Positions 8,799-15,066 of a DNA stretch of 27,277 nucleotides are shown here, piece by piece. Source of the DNA: Acetobacter sp. (lineage in GTDB: Bacteria; Pseudomonadota; Alphaproteobacteria; RF32; CAG-239); assembly GCA_023665325.1 (NCBI GenBank), contig JAMPED010000001.1, forward strand, positions 213,418 to 240,694, written 5' to 3'. The position numbers and the translations under genes were made by a program. The notes under the pieces are model-generated. The model did not search any database. It worked only from the letters and a program-made list of their open reading frames with translations, and was not told where the DNA came from. How positions within the stretch are numbered: position 1 is the first letter of the stretch; every line of letters begins with the position of its first letter.

Positions 8799-10085
8799 AT
8801 GGATACTTCAACAGACGAATATATCAGCTCGGTTTCACGCCAGTCAGATGATGATGTTGTGGCAGTTTCGTTTGCACCTGTTGCAAATATAGGTGATAGT
8901 TTACCGGAAAATCCACCTTCTGAGCGTTTAGAGAAACTTCGTTCGTATTATGCTGAGCTAGGTCGTGTACGCGAAATGATGGAGAAAGAGCTTACGGCTC
9001 AGCTGGCTGGTGAAACGATTGATGGAGAAATTGAAAGTAAACTTTATGAATTTAGTCATTCGTGGAAAGCGATTGCTGGTGAAATTAGCCGTTATGATGA
9101 AACACACAGTCATCAGCGACGTTCGGCGACAGGGGAATATCACGTTGGGCAAAATTTAGTTGGAACAGATTTTTCAGGGCAAGAGCTAACTAATGCAGAT
9201 TTTTCTGGGGCAAATTTACAAGATGCAAATTTTAAAGATGCGCATTTGTCAGGAGTTGATTTTACTGGAGCTGATTTATCTGGAGCTGATTTATCAGGGG
9301 CTGATTTGAGTGATTCTATATTTGCAGGGGCAAAGTTAAAGGGAACAAACTTTACTGGTGCAAATATGGAAGGTGTTATTCTACGGGATGCGGATATTGA
9401 AGATGCTATCTTAATTGATATTCGGATGGATGAACTCGCAATTGAGGAATTACAGGCATTAGTTGAGTATTTGGCAGTGTATTATCCACATAAGTTAAAT
9501 CTGCAGCGCATTAACTTATCTTTGTTAGATTTAAAACGTATAGATTTGCGGCAGGTTAATCTTAAAGGTGTTGATTTTACGGGGATGGATTTTACAGGTG
9601 TGAATATTATGGAGCTTGATTTGAGTGAGTGCATTATTACACCAGAACAGATTGCGCAAGCTTTAGGGCGTATCCCTAGTGCGGATGAACTAAAGAAAAT
9701 TCTAGCACCAAAGAAGAAAAAGAAAGCAAAGCATTTTTATATTGATTTTTCAGAATTTTTAAGCAATGGACATTTTACTGGATGGGTAGATTTGACAAAA
9801 AATAGTATTAGTACTGATCAGTTAGTTAAAGCTTTTCTAAAGGTTAAAGGTGCGTTGTTTAAGAAACCGGAAGAAAAAGATGAAATTATTTTTGAAAAAG
9901 CTAAAGAATTTCACGCGGGACGTTTGGAGGAAGAGCGTAAGGCGTATAATGATGAGCAAAAGAAGAATATTGAAGATCGTAAACAGAAATTGCTTGATGA
10001 GCAGCAAGCAGGGCAAGAAAGAGCATCTAAGAGTGAAAAATATGTTCCAATTAGTGTAAATCTGGGGCGTGATAGTCGCGAATAA
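8799..10085 (+). CDS. Pentapeptide-repeat protein with charged C-terminal tail
   Basis: A 428-residue cytoplasmic protein. About 120 N-terminal residues are charged and helical. Residues about 121-206 form A(D/N)LxG-type pentapeptide repeats (GADLSGADLSGADLSDS and similar), which fold as a square right-handed beta helix. After a break (about 207-250) a second short repeat block follows (RIDLRQVNLKGVDFTGMDF). The last roughly 100 residues are very rich in K and E and probably coiled coil. A TTG 15 bases upstream is in frame, but GAGG sits 4 bases before the ATG at 8799, so I take the ATG. It follows ampG by about 50 bases and may share its transcript. Some relatives mimic DNA; function here is unknown. 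Confidence 0.85.
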   Translation: MDTSTDEYISSVSRQSDDDVVAVSFAPVANIGDSLPENPPSERLEKLRSYYAELGRVREMMEKELTAQLAGETIDGEIESKLYEFSHSWKAIAGEISRYDETHSHQRRSATGEYHVGQNLVGTDFSGQELTNADFSGANLQDANFKDAHLSGVDFTGADLSGADLSGADLSDSIFAGAKLKGTNFTGANMEGVILRDADIEDAILIDIRMDELAIEELQALVEYLAVYYPHKLNLQRINLSLLDLKRIDLRQVNLKGVDFTGMDFTGVNIMELDLSECIITPEQIAQALGRIPSADELKKILAPKKKKKAKHFYIDFSEFLSNGHFTGWVDLTKNSISTDQLVKAFLKVKGALFKKPEEKDEIIFEKAKEFHAGRLEEERKAYNDEQKKNIEDRKQKLLDEQQAGQERASKSEKYVPISVNLGRDSRE

Positions 10086-10149
10086 TTTTTGATAAAGTGA
10101 AAAATAATACTTGCCAAACATAAAAAAAGGTTATAATTTGCGTTGCGAT

Positions 10150-10240
<91 letters not shown>

Positions 10241-10277
10241 GTTACAAAGCACCCATTATAGGTGCTTTTTTTGTAAC
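10241..10277 (+). terminator. Intrinsic terminator of tRNA-Ser
   Basis: AAAGCACC pairs with GGTGCTTT around the loop CATTATA, followed by a T run. The outer GTTACAAA/TTTGTAAC extends the stem across the T tract, so it could also act in the opposite direction for the converging acyltransferase transcript. Confidence 0.85.
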
Positions 10278-10373
10278 TGAAATGGAGAGTGTGAGGATTT
10301 GTACTCACGTATGTGGGGTTGACTATCAGCGAAAGATGGGCGCCAGAAGGCTTGTGTGATGAGAGAAACAACC

Positions 10374-11378
10374 TTAATCCCATTTCCATTCCATCCTCTG
10401 TTGTGTGAAGAGTTTATTTTTTGCAACAATATAGGTTTTTATGAGGACTGTAGTAATTGCGAATGTGCCGAAAGTTAAAATTAGTAGAATACTTAAATAT
10501 GATAGATTATAGTCATAGATGATGTGCAATATTGATATCAATATCGGATCAGATAAAATATAAATTATAAGCATATTAGCAGAGATAAAATGTATGGGGG
10601 TGTAAGAAATTAATTGGGGGGATTTTTGGGTTATCAAACAAGCTCCTGTATAGAATAGAATTGATAAATAGGCGGGCGTGTATAAAAATCTTATTTGTAA
10701 TGAAAGATCATTTAGAAGTTTGTTTATTATAAAGCCTAATATGATGGCTTTGAGGGAAAGGATTATGTTTTTTTCTGCAAAAATGTATCCTAGATGTATA
10801 TAGATTATGTATTTAAGAGCTAGTCCTAACAGCCAATGTTCTACAGAATTTCTGTATTGCCAGCATAGGAATGTTATGAGGAGGGTAATAAATAAATGCT
10901 TTTTTAGCGGAGTTGACATTATGGCGGTGTAGACGAGTGAAGCAATGAATAGGGTTGGTAAAAACCATAAATGAGCAATATCTTGAAAAGTAAAAAATGT
11001 TTTTATTAAGACTAATAAATTGATTTGGACGGGGCGCATATAATATTTTGCAATTGTAATGAGGATGAAACCGATAGTGAAAAAAGGTAACATTAAACGT
11101 TTGAAGCGTTTGGTGTTATATTGTATCCAGTTTAATTTATTTTTTGCGGCATATAGATATCCGGAAAGGAAAAAGAAGAGAGGCATATGGAATGAATAAA
11201 TAAAACGGTGAATTTCTCTGATATAAGAGGTTGGGTTTTCTAGAGAGAAGTAATGCCATTCAACTACAAAAGGGGCAAAGATGTGTCCGAAGATGACACA
11301 TATTACAGCAAAAGCTTGCAATAAGGTTATGTGAGGGAAATTTGTGCTGCGTGATGATGTGGAGAGTATGTCCTTCAT
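10374..11378 (-). CDS. Membrane acyltransferase, acyltransferase family 3 (OafA/fucose acetylase-like)
   Basis: A 334-residue protein with about 10 hydrophobic segments. The N-terminus TLLQAFAVICVIFGHIFAPF carries the conserved early His (about H32). SFHMPLFFFLSGYLYAAK, with a second His about residue 64, is the family signature. Members O-acetylate or otherwise acylate surface polysaccharides, lipids or peptidoglycan on the extracytoplasmic side. The substrate cannot be told. It stands alone on the minus strand, converging on the tRNA-Ser gene. Its upstream region holds the twin palindromes and a -10-like box described separately. The ribosome-binding site is weak (GAAAG about 9 bases before the ATG). 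Confidence 0.88.
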   Translation of the reverse strand: MKDILSTSSRSTNFPHITLLQAFAVICVIFGHIFAPFVVEWHYFSLENPTSYIREIHRFIYSFHMPLFFFLSGYLYAAKNKLNWIQYNTKRFKRLMLPFFTIGFILITIAKYYMRPVQINLLVLIKTFFTFQDIAHLWFLPTLFIASLVYTAIMSTPLKKHLFITLLITFLCWQYRNSVEHWLLGLALKYIIYIHLGYIFAEKNIILSLKAIILGFIINKLLNDLSLQIRFLYTPAYLSILFYTGACLITQKSPQLISYTPIHFISANMLIIYILSDPILISILHIIYDYNLSYLSILLILTFGTFAITTVLIKTYIVAKNKLFTQQRMEWKWD

Positions 11379-11399
11379 TTAGTTATCTTTCAACTAATT

Positions 11400-11429
11400 G
11401 CTTAAAAAAAACGATCGTTTTTTTTAAGC
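11400..11429. promoter_or_regulatory. 30-bp perfect palindrome, downstream site of twin-palindrome control region 1
   Basis: A perfect palindrome centred at 11414/11415, made of GCTT, an A8 tract, CGATCG, a T8 tract and AAGC. It lies 36 bases before the acyltransferase ATG. It may be a DNA operator, or a hairpin in the 5' untranslated RNA. It matches the sites before the autotransporter. Confidence 0.6.
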
Positions 11430-11454
11430 ATAGTTACTCTTTCTTAACCTTTTG

Positions 11455-11460
11455 ATTCTA
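11455..11460 (-). promoter_or_regulatory. Putative -10 box of the acyltransferase promoter
   Basis: On the minus strand this reads TAGAAT, within TAGAATCAAAAGGTTAA. It lies at the midpoint between the two palindrome centres (11414.5 and 11499.5). The same block (TATAATCAAATAGTTAA, 14 of 17 identical) lies at the midpoint of the autotransporter region. No convincing -35 is seen. Confidence 0.45.
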
Positions 11461-11493
11461 CAGTAAAGAAAATTGATAGTACTTGCATAATTT

Positions 11494-11505
11494 AAACGAT
11501 CGTTT
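11494..11505. promoter_or_regulatory. Short palindrome, upstream site of twin-palindrome control region 1
   Basis: AAACGATCGTTT, extended on one side by a longer T tract. Its centre (11499/11500) is 85 bp from the centre of the 30-bp palindrome, so both sites would be about on the same face of the helix. Confidence 0.55.
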
Positions 11506-11802
11506 TTTTGCTTTAGAGGTATCGGAAAGCTCCACGGTAAGTAATTGCTCTGGGGGTATTTTTTTATGCGGGTGGTGAAATGTGCCAATCTTAAAATTAT
11601 TTGTTAATTTTTTGGGGGAAGTGGAATTTTTTTGTTTTTTTCAGTATTTTGTAGTTGGTTGTGGTTTAGTGACTTTGTTGTCTTTTCATTTTGATGAGAT
11701 ACAGTGAGACAGAAATGGGATGAAAATGTTTTTGTTTTAATAATTATTGAATTTGTGTTGGGGGAACGTTTTATACCAACGGAAATGTAGGCGTTGAAGT
11801 AT
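11506..11802. other. Intergenic stretch without recognised gene
   Basis: I see no open frame with a credible start, no tRNA and no clear hairpin-plus-T-run terminator on either strand. It is T-rich on the plus strand, with several G runs. It separates the acyltransferase control region from the repeated array. Confidence 0.6.
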
Positions 11803-11841
11803 GAAAATTAAGCGAATAATTCCATCAGCGTTGATAAAATA
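11803..11841. repeat. Partial third copy of the array repeat end
   Basis: TTAAGCGAATAATTCCATCA followed by GCGTTGAT repeats the right end of the roughly 290-bp elements at 12903-12928 and 15143-15170. Here it degenerates after GTTGAT (AAAATATTAA in place of GAAATGTCAA). It directly follows the stop of the first small membrane gene, just as in the full copies. Confidence 0.7.
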
Positions 11842-12132
11842 TTAAGGAATGTTTGTAGAAATTAATAAGAGGACAAAAAGATAGGTATAAAACAATAGAA
11901 TTGCCCAAGTCTTATAGAAAATAGGATGTTTAGTCTCTTTATAGGATAACCACATCATAACGAGAGAAGCATAGGAGCTCCACCAACCAGCGAAATAAAG
12001 ACATTCTTTCCAAATTGTATTGAAACCTACTTCGTATGCGCCCCAAAGAGATCCATACAGTATTATGGGTAAAAAATAATATCCGAAAATCTTTATTGAG
12101 GTCCACAATCCACTTAAAACTAATTTTAACAT
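11842..12132 (-). CDS. Small membrane protein, MLKL family copy 1
   Basis: A 96-residue hydrophobic protein with about three membrane segments (about 12-30, 44-62, 72-92). Family unknown; I name it after its start. Residues 1-82 are identical to copy 4 (15177-15458), encoded by 260 bp that read as identical. Only the last 14 residues differ (TYLFVLLLISTNIP). The bases before the ATG, CGGAAAAAGAAATAATG, are the same as at copies 2 and 4, where they encode the end of an upstream gene. This suggests the copy was moved together with its upstream junction. It follows the 61-residue gene on the same strand. An immunity-like role is possible from the array layout only. Confidence 0.75.
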   Translation of the reverse strand: MLKLVLSGLWTSIKIFGYYFLPIILYGSLWGAYEVGFNTIWKECLYFAGWWSSYASLVMMWLSYKETKHPIFYKTWAILLFYTYLFVLLLISTNIP

Positions 12133-12158
12133 TATTTCTTTTTCCGTAAGGTTATATT

Positions 12159-12344
12159 TTAACTTGGTAAAAGTTCTTCTAAAGATTTTTTACAATATTC
12201 TTCTGTATGTCCGTTTTTTAAGCAGTTATGAACAATTTTCCACTCTTCATATTCGCGACTTAATGTTAAAAAAAGTGGTGTACCGAATATGGCTAAGATA
12301 ATCAAAATAAGAACCAGTCTATAAATATTATTTAATGTTTTCAT
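12159..12344 (-). CDS. Small single-pass membrane protein, unknown
   Basis: A 61-residue protein with one hydrophobic segment at about 9-28 and a charged tail. The tail has two Cys (NCLKNGHTEEYCKK) that could form a disulfide outside the membrane. It starts 3 bases after the stop of the 65-residue fragment upstream (TGAAAAATG), a spacing typical of paired genes. No family recognised. It lies among repeated small membrane genes and may be a member of the same kind of cassette. Confidence 0.6.
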   Translation of the reverse strand: MKTLNNIYRLVLILIILAIFGTPLFLTLSREYEEWKIVHNCLKNGHTEEYCKKSLEELLPS

Positions 12345-12347
12345 TTT

Positions 12348-12545
12348 TCATATTCCTTGTACGGTAATTATCAAGTAATTCATAGCAAGATTTATTCGAT
12401 TTTTTGCTCCAAGATTACTTCCGTGACGATTATTTTTCAAGTTTTTTCTCATATCATCTATCATAACATTGTAAGGCATTTTCCCTTTCTTTTTGTGATA
12501 ATCATAGATTTCTTTCAAATAACCAACGCGCAATATGTGAGCCAA
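12348..12545 (-). pseudogene. 3' gene fragment fused to a MTKQ-family 5' remnant
   Basis: An open frame of 65 codons whose only upstream start is a TTG lying inside MTKQ-family sequence read in another frame. From about 12525 downwards the similarity to MTKQ genes stops and unrelated hydrophilic coding sequence begins (YLKEIYDYHKKKGKMPYN, ending NLAMNYLIITVQGI). I read it as the C-terminal piece of a longer lost gene joined by recombination to the start of a MTKQ gene. Its stop is followed within 3 bases by the 61-residue membrane gene. That mirrors the relation of the 297-residue gene to MLKL copy 4. It could still be expressed as a small protein. Confidence 0.5.
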
Positions 12546-12589
12546 AATAAAGTCTTTTTAGTATATTGCCAAAGTTCTTGTTTCGTCAT
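12515..12589 (-). pseudogene. Truncated MTKQ-family gene remnant
   Basis: ATG at 12589 opens a 24-codon frame, MTKQELWQYTKKTLFWLTYC then ALVI and stop. It matches the first 22 residues of the two intact MTKQ genes (14052-14426 and 14444-14833). Homology breaks at about 12525, where the fragment at 12348-12545 continues in another frame. The upstream bases (CATATTCCA before the ATG) match those of the 14426 copy. Confidence 0.7.
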
Positions 12590-12644
12590 TGGAATATGCC
12601 TTTTGGAGTTCTATTTTTGTTCATCATACTGAGCGCTGATGAAA

Positions 12645-12650
12645 TGTCAA
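12645..12650 (-). promoter_or_regulatory. -35 of a minus-strand promoter inside the left direct repeat
   Basis: On the minus strand the direct repeat begins TTGACA. It is followed after 16 bases by TATGAT, giving a near-consensus sigma-70 promoter reading into the truncated MTKQ remnant and the 61-residue gene. The equivalent in copy 2 has a perfect TATAAT. Confidence 0.6.
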
Positions 12651-12685
12651 GAAAAATTAGAGTGTAATTGCTTCAAACAAATCAG

Positions 12686-12714
12686 TTGACAATAGAGCAA
12701 ATTTTTCCTATATA
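12686..12714 (+). promoter_or_regulatory. Sigma-70-like promoter for small RNA copy 1
   Basis: TTGACA (12686-12691), 17 bases, TATATA (12709-12714). The hexamers and spacing are the same in copy 2. Transcription would start near 12718-12722, at the foot of the RNA's closing stem. Confidence 0.7.
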
Positions 12715-12717
12715 AAA

Positions 12718-12815
12718 GGTGTCCTTGGCTACTGGGAATGAAATCGAAATCGCTCAGTTAGTATCTATTAGCACGCTTGGATGCGGCTAATAGGATCCGA
12801 AGACACCTTGTTTTA
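12718..12815 (+). ncRNA. Predicted small RNA, copy 1
   Basis: About 98 bases. The ends pair as GGTGTCCTTGG (12718-12728) with CCGAAGACACC (12797-12807), with one C/A mismatch and one G-U pair. TTGTTTTA follows, so the closing stem can also act as terminator. An inner hairpin CTATTAGC/GCTAATAG is perfect. Copy 2 changes the closing stem to fully paired (see 14959-15056). No good open frame is present. Class unknown. Confidence 0.65.
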
Positions 12816-12917
12816 TTTCAATAGTTCACGGATAGGCGTTTTTGCATTACCAACCCAATAATCTGAGTTAACAACTCGTTTAAGCTTACCATTTATTTCT
12901 CTAAGCGAATAATTCCA
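12813..12917 (-). pseudogene. Coding remnant ending KTPIRELLK, copy 1
   Basis: A 34-codon open frame after an in-frame stop, with no start of its own: WNYSLREINGKLKRVVNSDY, then WVGNAKTPIRELLK. Compared with copy 2 (15067-15159), most base changes between RVV and PIR are in third positions (TCA/TCC, GAT/GAC, ACG/ACA, CCT/CCA, ATC/ATT, CGT/CGC). That points to a common ancestor under coding selection. It is probably the C-terminal end of a gene whose front has been lost. Confidence 0.55.
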
Positions 12918-12941
12918 TCAGCGTTGATGAAATGTCAAATC

Positions 12942-13217
12942 TTAAAGGATAAAAATCATAAAGAAAAAAGCATAAAATAAGATGATTGCCCAATTTTTAT
13001 AGATGATTGGATGGTTGCTATCCTCATAAGATATCCACATCATAATGAGGGATGCATAGCAACTCCACCAATCAACAAGAAAAAGATACTCTCTCCAAGT
13101 TGAGCTGAATCCAACATCGTATACCCCCACAAGAAAGCTAAATAAAGCTAGAGGGAAGAAATAAAAACCACAAATCTTTATTGAAAACCAACAACCTTTT
13201 AAGAGTAACTTTAACAT
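12942..13217 (-). CDS. Small membrane protein, MLKL family copy 2
   Basis: A 91-residue hydrophobic protein with about three membrane segments. It is a diverged relative of copies 1 and 4: MLKLLLKGCWFSIKICGFYF against MLKLVLSGLWTSIKIFGYYF, with WWSCYASLIMMWISY and NWAIILFYAFFFMIF conserved. Its 3' end is shared with copy 4 (FYAFFFMIF), which shows that copy 4 is a mosaic. The start codon shares its A with the stop of an upstream gene remnant (TAATG). Array element copy 1 follows its stop. Function unknown. Confidence 0.75.
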   Translation of the reverse strand: MLKLLLKGCWFSIKICGFYFFPLALFSFLVGVYDVGFSSTWREYLFLVDWWSCYASLIMMWISYEDSNHPIIYKNWAIILFYAFFFMIFIL

Positions 13218-13425
13218 TATTTCTTTTTCCGATTTCGATTTTGCACTTCTTCCTGCAGTTTCATAATTTGCTTTATAATAAAAAAACTTTCACTAGTTTC
13301 TCGTTTTAAGTTGTTTATATTATCGTAATTAAGTAAAAAATCAGAAACAGGTGCAAGAAATCTATTCTAGTCTTTTCTATTGGTAGTTTATCGTTTTTGA
13401 TATAATTGTCAACTTCTTTTGCAGT
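13217..13425 (-). pseudogene. Broken 3' remnant of a gene related to the 297-residue protein
   Basis: The last codons read KLQEEVQNRNRKKK and stop in TAATG at MLKL copy 2, exactly like the NRKKK-stop end of the 297-residue gene at MLKL copy 4. Read upstream, the frame is interrupted near 13340-13355. The likely continuation, EVDNYIKNDKLPIEKTRIDF, lies in another frame and recalls DEVDNW of the 297-residue protein. I infer a frameshifted C-terminal fragment. The overlap with the 84-residue gene at 13409 marks a recombination joint. Confidence 0.5.
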
Positions 13426-13663
13426 TCAAAAACTCTTCTGTATAGACACAAGGTTGATTATCCCATCCCCATTGATACATCATCCCAATTTGCCAGTCGT
13501 CGGGCATACAACGTCCTCCTTGTGTATTTGTATCAAGTCCTGCTTGGTAAATATTTACTGCAAGAAAAGTGACAATAATATACCATAGAGCATATAAACA
13601 AATCTTTACAGAGTAATTACTTATCGTTTTAGAATGAATTAACGTCAATACAGTATCTTTCAA
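13409..13663 (-). CDS. Small membrane protein, unknown
   Basis: An 84-residue open frame with one hydrophobic segment at about 20-40 (KICLYALWYIIVTFLAVNIY). A polar C-terminal part rich in W, M and Cys follows (GGRCMPDDWQIGMMYQWGWD). It would begin with TTG at 13663, 35 bases inside the end of the 104-residue gene. No ATG is available and no strong ribosome site is seen, so expression would depend on coupling. Its end overlaps the broken remnant at 13217-13425. Unrecognised; it may be real or a decayed relative. Confidence 0.45.
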   Translation of the reverse strand: MKDTVLTLIHSKTISNYSVKICLYALWYIIVTFLAVNIYQAGLDTNTQGGRCMPDDWQIGMMYQWGWDNQPCVYTEEFLNCKRS

Positions 13664-13943
13664 TTACATATAGCATAAGCATATTTGTGATACTGAACGC
13701 GAGGCAGCAAGCTAATCGGCGGGTGAGTTTATGTTTTTGGTAGTGCCAGAATGTTCCTAAAAAGGAGAATAGGCATAAAACCCAGAGTATGAGGAAAATA
13801 CAAATACTCCATTGCGGTTGGAAGATTTTATCGCATAATGTCATAATAAGCACAATAACTAACCAACTGCCTAGTAAAAACTGTATTGTCGGAATAAATA
13901 TCAGTTTTAATTCTGAAGTAATCATTGAGAGTATTTTCCTCAT
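13629..13943 (-). CDS. Small membrane protein, unknown
   Basis: A 104-residue protein with about three membrane segments (about 15-35, 45-65, 78-93) and basic residues between the last two (HYQKHKLTRRLA). ATG start at 13943, 4 bases after the stop of the truncated MLKL remnant. The next gene starts 35 bases before its stop. No family recognised. Composition matches its neighbours in the array, and an immunity-like or accessory role is only a guess from layout. Confidence 0.6.
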   Translation of the reverse strand: MRKILSMITSELKLIFIPTIQFLLGSWLVIVLIMTLCDKIFQPQWSICIFLILWVLCLFSFLGTFWHYQKHKLTRRLACCLAFSITNMLMLYVIERYCIDVNSF

Positions 13944-13947
13944 ATTT

Positions 13948-14016
13948 TTAGCCTTGTGTACAAACCCAAAAAACCTTTATTGTTGTCCATAATCCCTTTA
14001 AGACTGTTTTTATCAT
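13948..14016 (-). pseudogene. Truncated MLKL-family remnant, copy 3
   Basis: ATG at 14016 opens 22 codons: MIKTVLKGLWTTIKVFWVCT, then QG and stop. The first 16 residues match MLKLVLSGLWTSIKIF of copies 1 and 4, and the leader AAAGAAATAATG is the same as at the other copies. Homology stops abruptly, so this is a recombination relic of a family member. Confidence 0.7.
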
Positions 14017-14051
14017 TATTTCTTTAACACTCCTTAGTTTAAATCTTAATT

Positions 14052-14426
14052 TTATCCGCAATAAGTAATAAATTTACACCTAAAAAATCCATATATAAAC
14101 GAGAGTACTAATGCCAATAAAAGAACAATCATACCATTTTTTTTATTTTTTCTCTTAAAAATTAGATAGTAGTTATATATACAAGGAATTGAAATTAGAA
14201 ATAAATAAAATATCACATCTAAATATTCTTTCAGTACAGGTTGTTTGGGAGTTTTAAAAGGAGAAAATACAGTAAAATTATACCGCCAAAAAGAATAGTC
14301 AGTTAAAATATAATATTGTTCTTGTATCACATAAAAAAGAACAATACTAAACACCCCCATCAGCGCACAGTATGTGAGCCAAAATGAAGTCTTTTTCGTA
14401 CATTGCCAAAGTTCTTGTTTTGTCAT
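14052..14426 (-). CDS. Small membrane protein, MTKQ family copy 2
   Basis: A 124-residue protein with about three membrane segments (about 17-33, 68-88, 97-114). The first 24 residues are nearly identical to the neighbouring MTKQ gene (MTKQELWQ(C/Y)TKKTSFWLTYCALMG); the rest is only loosely similar, for example YWRDNFT against FWRYNFT. That is a sign of segmental conversion of the 5' end or of selection on it. It starts 18 bases after the stop of the first MTKQ gene, so both can share the strong promoter at 14863-14890. Unknown function. Confidence 0.7.
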   Translation of the reverse strand: MTKQELWQCTKKTSFWLTYCALMGVFSIVLFYVIQEQYYILTDYSFWRYNFTVFSPFKTPKQPVLKEYLDVIFYLFLISIPCIYNYYLIFKRKNKKNGMIVLLLALVLSFIYGFFRCKFITYCG

Positions 14427-14443
14427 TGGAATATGCCTAAAAA

Positions 14444-14833
14444 TTAAGGAAAATCATATCCAGGGCACCACGCGCCCCATCCTAAAATATCAATATAAAT
14501 AAAGCTTCCTAGAGCAATGTAAACTAAGAAAGCCAAAATCCACAACACGCCTTTTTTCTTTTTGTAAAGACGATAGTTTCCCCATATATTTATTCCAAGC
14601 ACGAACAAGATATATAGCAACATTTTTAATTTATAATTGAAAGATGTCGGGATTTCCACCTCAACATAAGGATACATCGTAAAATTATCTCGCCAATATA
14701 CGGGGTCAAAAATTTCATAGTACAAATCAACGCTAAAAAAGTATATCGTAAATAAATTTAGTCCCATCAGCGCACAGTATGTGAGCCAAAATGAAGTCTT
14801 TTTAGTATATTGCCAAAGTTCTTGTTTCGTCAT
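14444..14833 (-). CDS. Small membrane protein, MTKQ family copy 1
   Basis: A 129-residue protein with about three membrane segments (about 16-36, 67-86, 92-112) and a polar stretch between the first two. A TTG is in frame just before, but the ATG at 14833 aligns with the start of the other MTKQ copies. It is the first gene after a near-perfect minus-strand promoter (TTGACA, 16 bases, TATAAT). The last residues (GWGAWCPGYDFP) are polar. Unrecognised family found three times in the array, once only as a fragment. Confidence 0.7.
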   Translation of the reverse strand: MTKQELWQYTKKTSFWLTYCALMGLNLFTIYFFSVDLYYEIFDPVYWRDNFTMYPYVEVEIPTSFNYKLKMLLYILFVLGINIWGNYRLYKKKKGVLWILAFLVYIALGSFIYIDILGWGAWCPGYDFP

Positions 14834-14862
14834 CAAAACTACCTAAAGTTCTATTTTTGTTC

Positions 14863-14890
14863 ATTATACTTGGTGCTGATGAAATGTCAA
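14863..14890 (-). promoter_or_regulatory. Consensus sigma-70 promoter for the MTKQ genes
   Basis: On the minus strand TTGACA (14890-14885), 16 bases, TATAAT (14868-14863), about 30 bases before the first MTKQ ATG. The -35 is part of the 14-bp direct repeat bounding array element copy 2. It is divergent from the small-RNA promoter, whose -35 begins at 14926. Confidence 0.75.
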
Positions 14891-14925
14891 GAAAAATTTG
14901 AGTGTAGTTGCTCCAAACAAATCAG

Positions 14926-14954
14926 TTGACAATAGAGCAAATTTTTCCTATATA
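14926..14954 (+). promoter_or_regulatory. Sigma-70-like promoter for small RNA copy 2
   Basis: TTGACA (14926-14931), 17 bases, TATATA (14949-14954), identical to copy 1. Confidence 0.7.
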
Positions 14955-14958
14955 AAAT

Positions 14959-15056
14959 GTGTCCTCGGCTACTAGGAGCGAAAATGGTAAAATCGCTTAG
15001 TCAGTATCTACTGCAGGGTTGCTAGCTCTACAATAGGACCCGAGGACACCTTTTTT
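14959..15056 (+). ncRNA. Predicted small RNA, copy 2
   Basis: About 98 bases. GTGTCCTCGG (14959-14968) pairs perfectly with CCGAGGACAC (15040-15049), followed by C and six T. Relative to copy 1 the stem differs at two places, and both become Watson-Crick pairs here (U-G to C-G, C/A to C-G). An inner hairpin AGCGA/TCGCT is present. The loop region differs a lot from copy 1, which could mean different targets. Class unknown. Confidence 0.68.
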
Positions 15057-15066
15057 GTTTCAATAA

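Larger units (their letters stand above)
12637..12938. repeat. Array element copy 1 (about 290 bp with small RNA and coding remnant)
   Basis: Bounded by two direct copies of TGATGAAATGTCAA (12637-12650 and 12925-12938, 288 bp apart). It contains a plus-strand promoter and small RNA, then a minus-strand coding remnant converging on it. A second copy lies at 14877-15180 with the same order. Both copies sit between the end of a MLKL gene and the start of a MTKQ gene. Confidence 0.85.

Noticed and set aside
12718..12815. Retron RNA or self-cleaving ribozyme
   Set aside because: No reverse transcriptase nearby and no hammerhead or other recognised catalytic core.
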